Below, piece after piece: positions 17,253 to 31,806 of a stretch of DNA of 64,000 nucleotides. Under the pieces are notes generated by a model. That model was not told the DNA's origin, searched no databases, and saw only the letters and a list, made by a program, of their open reading frames with translations. The position numbers and the translations under genes are program-made. Positions within the stretch are counted from its first letter, which is position 1; every line of letters begins with the position of its first letter. The stretch is from the NCBI RefSeq assembly GCF_001443045.1, contig NZ_LKPJ01000012.1, positions 177,123-241,122 on the forward strand. The letters run 5' to 3'. The DNA is from Burkholderia ambifaria (GTDB lineage: Bacteria; Pseudomonadota; Gammaproteobacteria; Burkholderiales; Burkholderiaceae).

Positions 17253-20200
17253 CTAGTAGTTGCCCTGATTCAGGGTCTTTTCAATCTGATTCTTGTAGGT
17301 AGAAGCGCCGACTTCCTTCGGGTCGCGCTCCACCAGCATCAGCCCCTGCTCTGCGAGGGTCTTAGGAGAATTTGCTCCGTTCCGGAAGGTTTCGTACTGG
17401 ACAACAACGTAGTCATTGTTCGCGTCCCGCAACGGCTCCCGGGTCGCTCGATTCATTTTCACCAGCAGTCGCGGCACTAATGCGATAACCACCTTCGCTG
17501 TCAACGTTTTACTGACCGAATCGTAGGTGAACTGGCATGTGGTCGGCGCCGTCCCTGCACACATGACAGGTTGACCATCCTCCGTAAGACGCTCGGTTCT
17601 CGTCCAACCATACTTTTGATAGGGTGGCGTCTCCCGCATCATCGTTGCCGATTCAACAAAATCGGCCAACTGCCAGTTACACGGCGCCGGATTCTGCAAC
17701 TGAATGGGATCAAGCGGGACGCAGATCGACTTCTCGTTTTCGGCGTCGTTCACAGTCAAACCGCCATTGCCTAGCGTTTTCGAACCCGCACCAGATTTCC
17801 CACCGAATAGGCCACCGAGAAACGACGGCGCCGCGGCGCCGGTATCGGCCGAAGCATCCGTCACGGACGCAGGAGACGCCGGTGGAACAAAGTTCGGGTT
17901 GGTCCGCCACACGTCACATTGCGTCGTATACGGCACGAATGCCGGCGCAAATGCCGCGCCCCCCAGATCCATCTGCGCCGGCCCGGTCTTTTTCAGGCTG
18001 CTGGTCTTGAACAACACGCCGCCGCGCGTCCCCATTTCGATGCCGCCTGGCGTCATGCGGAAATACGAGCCGCCTACGTTCAACACGATTTCCTTGGACG
18101 ACTTGACGTGGAGCACCCCGTTCACCGTCTCGACCGTCATGTCTTCCTGCGACGCCAGCTGCATGCGTCCGCGCTGTGCCTGCAGGACGACTGCGCCCGC
18201 CGCCGCAATCAGGCTCATGCCTTTCTGCGTGAACAGCGACACCATGTCGTGCGCGGCCACCGTAAAGCGCTTCCACACGCTCCAGCTCGCATCGCCCCTG
18301 GCGATGCCCATGATGTTTTCACCGGCGACGACCTGCACGCTCTTGCCCGCCACCACGCCCGCCGATGCCGGTGCGGTCACCAGCACACTGGACTGCTGAA
18401 GCTGGTCGAGCGCCTTGTTCGCGGCTCGCTGATTGGCGATATCGGCCGCTTCGGCCTTCGACGCCTGAGCGGACGATGCCAGTGCTTTCGCCAGCGCCAA
18501 CGCATCCTCGAGCTGTGCAACGGTTTCCTGCATGTCGAGTTGCTTGCCTGATGCACCGTTTCGCGCATAGGCCGACACCAGGACACCCGCACCGCCCCGC
18601 AGCGCGGCAGGCCCATCCGATCTCAGTTCGGCACCGCTCCCCCGCTCGCTCTGGCCGCGGTCTACCATGTGCCCGAGATTGAGTTGCGACTTGCCATGCT
18701 CGGTCGCAACCTTGATATGCTCGCGCCCTTCCCTGTCATCCATCTCCAGCGTGTTGTTCGAGCGCGTGCGGATCGTGTTGCGCGTGCCCCAGGGAACACC
18801 TGCGACGATCGGATCCGTGTGTTGCGCGGTATGCAGCACGTGGCTGATGAACGGCAAATCCACGCAGCCCCACAGGAAGCTCACGCCGACCACCGTGCCT
18901 TCGACGAGCCCGAAGTGAAAACCGGTCTGGTTCGGCCCCGCGAACGGTTTCGCCAGCCTCATCGGGCAGCTTTGCAGACCCGGCGTCCGCGTGTCGCGAT
19001 CCAGATGAAGATCGACGATGTATTCGCCCTGGCTATCGAGGTAGGGGCTTTTCCAGCCGCCGGACGACGCGATCGTCCCCGGTAATGACCGCATCGATCC
19101 GGGGCCAGGTTTCTTCCTTCAATGGCATTCGATACTGGCGATCCGATGGAATCGCATCGAACGTCACGTGATAGGCCTGCCTCCGGCTCGCACCGCACGT
19201 CACGCGCACGACGGCGAGCCCGTGCTTCGCATCGGGCAGTTCCCGGTTCGACAGCTTCAGCACGGAGCCGGGCGTGAGGTCCAGCATGTCGCACTCGCCG
19301 CGATATTCGACCTGACCGGCCAGCGCTGCCTCGCGGCGCAGTTGCGCCTCTTCCTTCGCCTCGTCCTCGCTCTGATTCGGCGCTCCCCAGGTATACGCTT
19401 CACCGTACGTCGTGCGGTCGTCGCGAATCGGACTGACCGCCTCGATCGGATCCGAGATCGCCGCTTCCGTGTTGAACGTGCGTACCGCATAGGCCGTCGG
19501 CAAGGTCGTCGCGCGCATTTCGAGCGCGCTGACGGACTCGATGCCGCTGGGCATCCAGCCCGCTGTGCGGCCGGTACGCGACCGTCAGACGCTCGGGATC
19601 GCGGCGGTAGTGCGCATAGTCGTCGCCGAAGCACACCCGCTCGCACCGCTCGCCTTCGTCGCACACGAACCAGATGCCCGAGCGTCGGCACAAGCGCGTG
19701 ATGAACGCCAGATCGTCCTCGCCCCATTGCATCACGAAGCCGCGTTTGCGGTACGGCCGATTCAACCTGAATTCGAAGTCGGCGAAGATCTTATTGAACT
19801 CGTGCTCCCGCAGAATCCGCTCGATGATCTCGGGAATGCTCATGTCGAGGAAGAATCGACACTTTGGCGCATTGCGCAACAGCGCCAGCCGTGATTCCAG
19901 CACGATCTCGTACAGTGACTGATCGCGGTTCACAGCCTTCAACGCAAAGCCCGTCACGACACCTTGCACGCGCCGCGCCGCTTCCGGCTGACTCCATCAG
20001 TCCTGCGCTGGCGGCTGAATGACGAACGCACCCATCCGTTTCAGGAATTCGCTGCGCGACAGGTCATGACGGGAATGCGTGAACCGGATCGTGTACTTCG
20101 TCGGCTCACCGATTCCGCGTGTGCCTTCGAACTCGTACACGTCCGCGAGTGCGGCTGCGGGCGCGCCCTTGATATCCAGGCTGTAAAACTGGTGGATGTC

Positions 20201-20344
20201 GATACCCGCGCGCGCGGGTATATCGGAAATGGCCGTGCTTTTGGTCAAGGCGCCCCCGTCGAACGTTTTCGGAATATCGCGAGCGATCCTAACCGTCCGG
20301 GAAGCAATGCCACCATAGGACTCATATGATTTTGACGCGAACAT
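17253..20344 (-). pseudogene. vgrG: vgrG (T6SS spike, TssI), multiply broken
   Basis: The spike of the type VI secretion system. The start is ATG 20344 (MFASKSYESYGG). Lesions are visible. Codon 116 is TGA (19997-19999) where QDRWSQPEA is expected, a CGA-to-TGA change. An extra C in the CCC at 19549-19551 shifts the frame before ASGIESVSALEM. An extra G at 19077-19080 shifts it inside VITGTIASSGGW. A TAG at 17253-17255 cuts off the peptidase domain. Between lesions all VgrG blocks are present: FFLDMSIPEIIERIL, GDDYAHYRRDP, PMRLAKPFAGPNQTGFHFGL, TRNTIRTRSNNTLEMDD and the DUF2345 repeats to ~18000. The 613-aa distal piece alone (17253-19094) is the longest intact frame. Confidence 0.85.
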
Positions 20345-20586
20345 TTCACCGGGCTCGGCTCTTGCATACCGCACCTGCAGCGATGGATGCCCCATCCCGC
20401 CCGAACGTCGAGATTTTCATCGGTGACTCGACGTCATTGGCAAAAATTTCACGAAGCCGGACCACTCCGCGGCGACGCGAACCCGCGTAAAAATCCCGCG
20501 ACCGTCCACCTGCCCCATGCAAAAAGCGACCGTCCCGGACCGCCGCGAGCCGCGCGGGGGCTTGCCGCGCCGGATGCATCGCGGCG

Positions 20587-20600
20587 GGAACGCGCATTGC
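20587..20600 (+). promoter_or_regulatory. Sigma-54-like promoter upstream of glgE
   Basis: GGAACG-CGCA-TTGC: GG and GC with correct 10-bp spacing, one core mismatch. It would start transcription near 20612, 38 bases before the glgE ATG. An activator-like sequence GCAAAAATTTCACGAA lies at 20440-20455 (see findings). It is weaker than the other sites. The rest of the 305-bp gap to vgrG shows nothing else I can assign. Confidence 0.4.
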
Positions 20601-20649
20601 GGCGAACATGGGCATTGCCGATCCCGCCGCCGCCCATCGACGCCATCCC

Positions 20650-23600
20650 ATGAACGCCACCCCACCCTTCGCCCCGCACCTCTATTTCTGCGACGCCCGC
20701 CTCATCGGCCCGCTCGACACGTGGCCCGACACGTTCGCGCACATCGCGGGCATGGGCTTCGACCATGTACTGATCGGCGGCTTCTGGGCCGCCAGCGTCG
20801 CGGGCTTTCCGCGTCACGTCGCCGACTTCCACCGGCCGGCCGCAACGTTCGCGACGCGCGCCGGCGCGCTCGAGACGTTCTCGCGGCTCGCGCAGCTCGC
20901 GCACGGTCACGGGCTGCGCGTGCTGCTCGAAGTCGTGCCGGACCGCATCGCCCGCGACAATCCGCTGCGCGCCGAGCATCCGGACTGGTACGTCGAGCGC
21001 GCGCACGACGACGCGCTGATCGATCCGCGCAGCGCCGCACATGAAACGGATGTCGCGCATGCGCAGATCGGCGAGGACGCGACGCACGACGCGCTCGCCG
21101 CCTGGTGGTGCAAGCACCTGGCCACGTTCGCGGACGCCGGCGCGGCCGGCTTCCTGGTCGACGCGCCGCACCGCCTGCCGGCCGCGTGGTGGCCCGGCTG
21201 GCGCGCGGCGCTGCGCCGCGCGCGCCCGGACGTTGCGGTGTTGGCCGGCGTGCCCGGCCATGCGCGCGACGCGCTCGCGCAGCTCGAGGCGGCAGGCTTC
21301 GACGCGGTGTTCTCGTCGGTACGCTGGTGGGACCTGCACGCGCCCTGGTTCGTCGACGAACACCGGTTGCTGCGCCGCATCGGCTCGCCGATCGCGTTTC
21401 CGGACGCATTCGACGGCCCGCGTCTCGCCGACGGCTGGCGCATGGCGCCGGACGAAACGATCGCCCGCGCATACCACCGTGCATTGTGGACCGCGGCATC
21501 GGTCGGCACCGGCTGGCTCGTGCCGATGGGCTTCGAGCGCGGCGTCGCGCTGCCGCTGATGGCACGCGACGCGGACGCCGCGCGCTACCGCGCCGCGTTC
21601 GACCGGGCGCGCTTCGACCTGTCCGGCGCGATTGCCGATGCGAATGCGTGGCGCCGCGCGACACCGCTTGCGGCCGAGCGCGGCGAGATCGCGCAGCTGA
21701 GCGCGCCCGGCGCGGCCGCGACCGCGCTGCTGCGCGGCATGGGCCCGTCGCTCGAACACGACGACACCGCGCTGCTGATCGCGCTGAATCCCGCGCTCGA
21801 TACGCCGGCGCGCGTCGATCCCGCGACGATCCTGCCCGGCGTGCCGGGCGGCTTCACGCACGTCGCGACGCCGGACGGCACGCACAAGCACGCGCCGGTC
21901 GCGCTGGAAGCCTTCACGCTCGAGCCCGGCGGCTATGCGCTGCTCGATGCGTGGCGCGCGCCGCCCGCGACCACGCACGCCGATGCCGCACGCGAGCGCA
22001 CCGCGCTGTCCGCCGCACGCTCGGCCGACCGGATCGCGATCGAGCGCGTCGAGCCGGCGGTCGACGGCGGCCGCTTCGCGATCAAGCGCGTGATCGGCGA
22101 AACACTGGTTGTACACGCATCGATCTTCACCGATGGCCACGCGCATCTCGCGGCCGCGCTGCAATGGCGCGCGGACGACGAAGACGACTGGCGGGAAGCG
22201 CCGTTCGTCGCCGAACCGAACGACCGCTGGCACGCGCGCATCGCGCTCGACCGGCTCGGCCGCCACGCGTTCCGCGTGATCGCATGGCGCGACGACTGGG
22301 GGTCGCTCGTCACCGACGTCGCGAAGAAGCGCGCGGCCGGCCAGGACGTGACGCTGGAGGTACGCGAAGCGCAACTGCTGCTCGCGACCGCGCTGAAGCT
22401 CGCCGAGCCGGCCGATCCGCGCGCGCGCGCGCACATGGAACGGCTGGCCGCCGATTTCAAGGACGCGTCGCCCGACGACCGCCTCGCGCTGCTCGGCGCG
22501 CCGGCACTCGCCGACGCGTATGCGGCGCTGCGCTACCGGCCGTTCGTCACGCACGATGAAACCGTCTACCCGGTCGAGGTCGAACGCCGCGCCGCGCGCT
22601 TCTCGAGCTGGTACGAGATGTTCCCGCGCTCGGCGAGCAACGACCCGCACCGGCACGGCACGTTCGACGACGTGATCGCGCAACTGCCGCGCATCCGCGA
22701 CATGGGTTTCGACGTGCTGTATTTCCCGCCGATCCACCCGATCGGCACGACCGCGCGCAAGGGCCGCAACAACACGCTGAAGGCCGGCGCCGACGACGTC
22801 GGCAGCCCGTACGCGATCGGCTCGCCCGACGGCGGCCACACGGCCGTGCATCCGCAGCTCGGCACGCTCGCGTCGTTCCGCGCGCTGGTCGATGCGGCAC
22901 ACGCGCAGGGGCTCGAGATCGCGCTGGATTTCGCGATCCAGTGCTCGCCCGACCATCCGTGGCTCGCCGCGCACCCGGGCTGGTTCGCATGGCGGCCCGA
23001 CGGCTCGCTGCGCTATGCGGAGAACCCGCCGAAGCGCTACCAGGACATCGTGAACCCCGACTTCTACGCACCGGACGCGCTGCCCGGCCTGTGGCTCGCG
23101 CTGCGCGACGCGGTGCTGTTCTGGGTCGATGCCGGCGTGCGGATCTTCCGCGTCGACAATCCGCACACGAAGCCGCTGCCGTTCTGGGCGTGGATGATCG
23201 CCGACGTGCGCGGCAGGCATCCGGACGTCGTGTTCCTGTCGGAGGCGTTCACGCGGCCGGGCATGATGTACCGGCTCGCGAAGATCGGCTTCTCGCAGTC
23301 GTACACGTATTTCACGTGGCGCGAGACGAAGCGCGAATTCATCGACTATTTGACCGAGCTTGCGGCCGGCCCCGCGCGCGAGTTCTTCCGGCCGAACTTC
23401 TTCGTGAACACGCCCGACATCAATCCGCGCCATCTGCAGAACGCGCCGCGCTCGCAGTTCGTGATCCGCGCGGCGCTGGCGGCGACGCTCGCCGGGTCGT
23501 GGGGCCTGTACTCGGGCTTCGAGATCGGCGAATCGGCGCCGCTGCCCGACAGCGAGGAATACGCGGACGCGGAGAAATACGAGCTGCGCGTGCGCGACTG

Positions 23601-24038
23601 GAACAAGGCCGCGCACATCGGCGCCGAAATCGCGCGACTGAACCGCGCGCGGCGCGACCATCCGGCGCTGCAGACGCACCTCGGCCTCACGTTCGTCGAC
23701 GCGGACAACGACCAGGTGCTCGTGTTCGTGAAGGCGACGCCCGCGCACGACAACGTCGTCGCGGTCGCGATCAGCCTCGACCCGTGGCATCCGCAGGCCG
23801 CGAACTTCACGCTCGACGCATCGCTGTGGCGCGGCTTCGGGCTCGTCGACGGCGAACCGCTCGACGCGCTCGAACAGGACGCCGCGCATGCCGAAACCTG
23901 GCGCGGGCATCGCCAGTACGTATCGCTCGACCCGCACGTGCGGCCGTATGCGATCTGGCGGCTCGCGCCGTCTCCCGGCGCCGCGCGAGCCGCGGCGCCC
24001 GACCCGGGCGTTGCCCGGGGCCCTTCCGGAGCACACGC

Positions 24039-24042
<4 letters not shown>
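20650..24042 (+). CDS. glgE: Alpha-1,4-glucan:maltose-1-phosphate maltosyltransferase GlgE, with N-terminal GH13-like domain
   Basis: Transfers maltose from maltose-1-phosphate onto alpha-glucan chains. 1130 aa, against ~660-700 for mycobacterial GlgE. The C-terminal ~680 residues are canonical: DUF3416-type N-domain, then the GH13 barrel with nucleophile Asp836 ([15 protein letters not shown]), Glu865 ([13 protein letters not shown]) and [13 protein letters not shown]. The first ~400 residues are an extra alpha-amylase-like barrel ([36 protein letters not shown]). The start is ATG 20650; the upstream extension to 20608 is unsupported. It is first gene of the seven-gene glucan/trehalose operon and ends in an ATGATGA overlap with treS. 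Confidence 0.93.
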
Positions 24043-27448
<3,406 letters not shown>

Positions 27449-27452
<4 letters not shown>

Positions 27453-29650
27453 CCGATACGCTGTTCGACCGCCGCGATATCGATGCGCTGCTCGCCGGCC
27501 GCCATCCGGACCCGTTCGCGTGCCTCGGCCCGCACGGGCATGCGGGCGCGACCGTCGTGCGCGCGCTGCTGCCCGGTGCGCGGCGCGTGCGCGCGGTGAC
27601 GCCCGACGGCGACGAGCTCGGCACGCTCGCGTGCGTCGACGATGCCGGCTGCTTTGCAGGAACGATCGCGCACGACGGCCACTACCGGCTGGCCATCGAC
27701 TGGCCCGACGCGCGCCAGGTGACCGACGACGCGTATGCGTTCGGCCTGCTGCTCGACGACGCGGCGCTCGCGCGTTTCTCGGCCGGCGACCCGACCGCCG
27801 TGCTCGACTGCCTGGGCGCCACGCCCGCGCGCGTCAACGGGATCGACGGCGTGCGGTTCGCGGTATGGGCGCCGAACGCGCAGCGCGTGTCGGTGGTCGG
27901 CGCCTTCAACACCTGGGACGGCCGCCGTCACCCGATGCGGCTGCGGCGGCCGTGGGGCGTATGGGAGCTGTTCGTGCCGGGCATCGGCGCCGGCGAGCAC
28001 TACAAGTACGAGCTGTGCGCGGCCGACGGACACGTGCTGCCGCACAAGGCCGATCCGTGTGCGCGCGCGACCGAGGCGCCACCCAGCACCGCATCCGTCG
28101 TCGCCGATACGGCAGCGCTCGACGGATTCGCATGGCACGACGACGGCTGGCTGCACGCGCGGCCGCACGCGGACCGCCGGTTTCGCATCCCGTGGTCGAT
28201 CTATGAAGTGCATCCCGAATCGTGGCAGCGCGTGCCCGAGGAAATGGATCGCAGCGCGACCTGGGACGAACTCGCCGAGCGGCTGATCCCGTACGTGCGC
28301 GGGATGGGCTTCACCCATGTCGAATTCATGCCGATTTCCGAGTACCCGTTCGGCGGCTCGTGGGGCTACCAGCCGCTCGCGCAGTTCGCGCCGTCCGCGC
28401 GCTTCGGGCCGGTCGACGGCTTCGCGCGCTTCGTCGACCGCGCGCATGCGGCCGGCATCGGCGTGATCGTCGACTGGGTGCCCGCGCACTTTCCGAACGA
28501 CCCGCACGGCCTCGCGCAGTTCGACGGCAGCGCGCTGTACGAGCACGCCGATCCGCGCGAAGGCATGCACCCGGACTGGAACACCTGCGTGTTCAATCTC
28601 GGGCGCAACGAAGTCGGCGCGTTCCTCGTCGCGTCGGCGCTCGCGTGGGCGCGCCGCTATCACGTCGACGGGATCCGCGTCGATGCGGTCGCGTCGATGC
28701 TGTACCGCGACTATTCGCGCAAGGAAGGTGAATGGGTGCCGAACATCCACGGCGGGCGCGAGAACCTCGAATCGGTCGCGTTCCTGCGCGCGCTGAACGA
28801 TACGCTGCACGGTGCGCTTGCGCCGGCCGGCGTCGTCACCTTCGCGGAGGAATCGACCGCATGGCCGGGCGTCACCGCGTCGACCGTCGACGGCGGGCTC
28901 GGCTTCGACTTCAAGTGGAACATGGGGTGGATGCACGACACGCTCGCCTATCTGCGCGAGGATCCGATCCATCGCCGCTATCACCACGACCGGATGACGT
29001 TCGGGCTCGTCTATGCGTTCTCCGAGCGCTTCGTGCTGCCGCTGTCGCACGACGAGGTCGTGCACGGCAAGGGTTCGCTCGCCGCGAAGATGCCCGGCGA
29101 CGCATGGCAGCGGCTCGCGACGCTGCGCGCATACTTCGGCTTCATGTGGGCGCATCCGGGCAAGAAGCTGCTGTTCATGGGCAGCGAATTCGCGCAATGG
29201 GCCGAATTCGCGCACGACGCGACACCGCACTGGGACCTGCTCGACGCCCCCGCGCATCGCGGCGTGCAGCGGCTCGTGCGCGACCTGAACCGCGCGTATG
29301 CGGCCGAACCGGCGCTGCACGCGCTCGACTGCCACGCGGCCGGCTTCGCGTGGCTGATCGGCGACGATCGCGACAACAGCGTGTTCGCGTTCGCGCGCCG
29401 CGACGAGTCCGGGCGCCTCGTCGTCGCAATCTGCAACTTCACGCCGGTGCCGCGCGCCGGCTATCGCGTCGGACTGCCCGCGCCCGGGCAGTGGCGCGAA
29501 CTGATGAACACCGATGCCGCCGTGTACGGCGGCACGAATGCCGGCAACGACGGCGCCGTGTGGGCGGAAGACATCCCCGCGCACGGCGAGTCGTGGTCGG
29601 CCGCGTTGCGCCTGCCGCCGCTCGCCACCGTCTGGCTGAGCCCGGCCTGA
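27449..29650 (+). CDS. glgB: 1,4-alpha-glucan branching enzyme GlgB
   Basis: Introduces alpha-1,6 branches into the glucan made by GlgE. 733 aa, normal for GlgB. Domains: CBM48 repeats at ~1-220 ([32 protein letters not shown]), then the GH13 barrel with [17 protein letters not shown], nucleophile Asp412 ([12 protein letters not shown]), acid/base Glu467 ([13 protein letters not shown]) and [13 protein letters not shown], then an all-beta C-domain. The ATG overlaps the treS stop by four bases, so translation is coupled. Confidence 0.96.
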
Positions 29651-29682
29651 CACCCGGCGCCCTCGACACGGAGACGATCCCC

Positions 29683-31797
29683 ATGCCGACCGCCCTGCCT
29701 GCCCGTCTCCAACCCGGCCGCTGCTATCCGCTCGGCGCGGCCTGGGACGGTCTCGGCACCAATTTCGCGGTGTTTTCCGCGCACGCGCAGCGCATCCAGC
29801 TGTGCGTGTTCGACCCGACCGGGCGCAAGGAGCTCGCGCGGCTCGATCTGCCCGAATGCACCGACGAGGTGTGGCACGGCTACCTGCCGAACGCGCATCC
29901 GGGCACCGTTTACGGCTTTCGCGCGGATGGCCCGTACCAGCCGCAGCACGGCCATCGCTTCAATCCGACCAAGCTGCTGCTCGATCCGTACGCGCGCAAG
30001 CTGGTCGGCAACTTCCGCTGGTCCGATGCGCTGTTCGGCTATCGCGTGCATTCGAACCGCGCGGATCTGTCGATGGACCGCCGCGACTCGGCGCCCGCGA
30101 TGCCGAAGGCCGTGGTCGTCGACGAGGCGTTCGACTGGCGCACCGACCGGCGCCCGGACGTGCCGTGGCGCAGTACCGTCATCTACGAGGCTCACGTGCG
30201 CGGCGCCTCGATGCGCCGCGCGGGGCTGCGCGCGCCGGAACGCGGCACGTTCGCGTCGCTCGCGCATCCGGCGTTCATCGATCACCTGCTGTCGATCGGC
30301 GTGACGACGGTCGAGCTGCTGCCGGTGCATGCGTTCCTGCAGCAGCGCGCGCTCGTGAACCGGGGCCTGCGCAACTACTGGGGCTACGACACGGCCGCGT
30401 TCTTCGCGCCGGAGCCGTCGTACCTGACGACGCGGCGGCTCGACGAGATGCGCATCGCGATCCGCCAGCTGCATGCGGCCGGCATCGAGGTCGTGCTCGA
30501 CGTCGTCTACAACCATACGTGCGAAGGCAACGAGCTCGGCCCGACGCTGTCGTGGCGCGGCCTCGACAACGCGAGCTACTACCGGCTGCGGCCGGACGAT
30601 CCGCGCTACCACGTCGACGAGACCGGCTGCGGCAACACGCTGAACCTGTCGCATCCGCGCGTGGTGCAGATGGTGATGGATTCGTTGCGCTACTGGGCGA
30701 GCGCGTTCAACATCGACGGCTTTCGTTTCGACCTCGGCGTGACGCTCGGCCGCGAGGATCACGGTTTCGAACCCGGCGCCGGGTTCTTCGACGCGTTGCG
30801 GCAGGACCCGGTGCTCGCGCAGCGCAAGCTGATCACCGAGCCGTGGGATCTCGGCCCCGGCGGCTATCAGCTGGGCCGTCATCCGCCCGGCTTCGCCGAA
30901 TGGAACGACCGCTTTCGCGACACCGTGCGGCGCTTCTGGCGCGGCGACGCCGGCCAGCGCCCGGAACTCGCCGCGCGGCTCGCGGGCTCGGCCGACCTGT
31001 TCAACCACCAGCGGCGGCGCACGTGGGCGTCGGTCAATTTCGTCACCGCGCACGACGGTTTCACGCTCGCCGATCTCGTGTCGTATGCGCACAAGCACAA
31101 CGACGCGAACGGCGAGGACAACCGCGACGGCCGCGACGACAACTGCAGCGCGAACTGGGGCGCCGAAGGCGCCACCGACGATGCGTCGATCCGCGACCTG
31201 CGCGCGCGGGTCGCACGCTCGATGCTCGCGACGCTGTTTACCGCGCTCGGCACGCCGATGATCGTGGCCGGCGACGAATTCGGCCGGACGCAGCACGGCA
31301 ACAACAACGCCTATTGCCAGGATAACGAACTGTCATGGCTCGACTGGGACCTCGCGCGCAGCGACGAAGGCGTGCAGATGATGCGCTTCGTGTCGCGGCT
31401 CGCCGCGCTGCGGCGCATGTACACGGTGATGTCGGCGCCGCACTATCCGTCCGGCGACCGCGACGGCGCACCGGGCATGCACGAGATCGACTGGTTCGAC
31501 GAGCGCGGCGACCCGCTGACCGTGCCCGCGTGGGAAGACGGCGAACGGCGCGCGCTGACGATGCGGCGCGTCGGCGCCGGCCGCACCGGGCGCACCGAGG
31601 CGTTGCTCGTGATGCTGAATGCGTCGACCCACACGATCCGGTTCAAGCCGCCGGCACCCGTGCTCGACTACCGCGTGCTGCTCGATACCGCGACGCCCGA
31701 CGCCGGCCCGCGCGCCTGGCCGGATGCCGGCCTCGACGTCGTCGCGCACGCAGCCGTGATCGCGGTCGCGGCCGTGCCACCCGCCCAGCCCTCGTGA
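29683..31797 (+). CDS. glgX: Glycogen debranching enzyme GlgX
   Basis: Isoamylase-type enzyme hydrolysing alpha-1,6 branches of limit dextrins, 704 aa. N-terminal CBM48 (YPLGAAWDGLGTNFAVFSAHA), then a GH13 barrel with VHAFLQQRALVNRGLRNYWGY, nucleophile Asp350 (GFRFDLGVTLG), Glu386 (ITEPWDLGPGGYQLG) and TAHDGFTLADLVSY. ATG 29683 follows GGAGACGATCCCC, 32 bp after glgB. It supplies linear maltooligosaccharides for TreY/TreZ and MalQ encoded downstream. Confidence 0.95.
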   Translation: MPTALPARLQPGRCYPLGAAWDGLGTNFAVFSAHAQRIQLCVFDPTGRKELARLDLPECTDEVWHGYLPNAHPGTVYGFRADGPYQPQHGHRFNPTKLLLDPYARKLVGNFRWSDALFGYRVHSNRADLSMDRRDSAPAMPKAVVVDEAFDWRTDRRPDVPWRSTVIYEAHVRGASMRRAGLRAPERGTFASLAHPAFIDHLLSIGVTTVELLPVHAFLQQRALVNRGLRNYWGYDTAAFFAPEPSYLTTRRLDEMRIAIRQLHAAGIEVVLDVVYNHTCEGNELGPTLSWRGLDNASYYRLRPDDPRYHVDETGCGNTLNLSHPRVVQMVMDSLRYWASAFNIDGFRFDLGVTLGREDHGFEPGAGFFDALRQDPVLAQRKLITEPWDLGPGGYQLGRHPPGFAEWNDRFRDTVRRFWRGDAGQRPELAARLAGSADLFNHQRRRTWASVNFVTAHDGFTLADLVSYAHKHNDANGEDNRDGRDDNCSANWGAEGATDDASIRDLRARVARSMLATLFTALGTPMIVAGDEFGRTQHGNNNAYCQDNELSWLDWDLARSDEGVQMMRFVSRLAALRRMYTVMSAPHYPSGDRDGAPGMHEIDWFDERGDPLTVPAWEDGERRALTMRRVGAGRTGRTEALLVMLNASTHTIRFKPPAPVLDYRVLLDTATPDAGPRAWPDAGLDVVAHAAVIAVAAVPPAQPS

Positions 31798-31806
31798 GGA
31801 GCCGCC

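Noticed and set aside
17253..20344. Homopolymer sequencing error as the whole explanation of the broken vgrG
   Set aside because: The two frameshifts are in short runs and could be errors, but the TGA and TAG are substitutions and the neighbouring gene also carries a nonsense codon; large genes elsewhere in the window are intact.
22941..24038. Upstream extension of the treS frame
   Set aside because: It lies wholly inside glgE in another frame; the ATGATGA overlap at 24039 gives the natural start.
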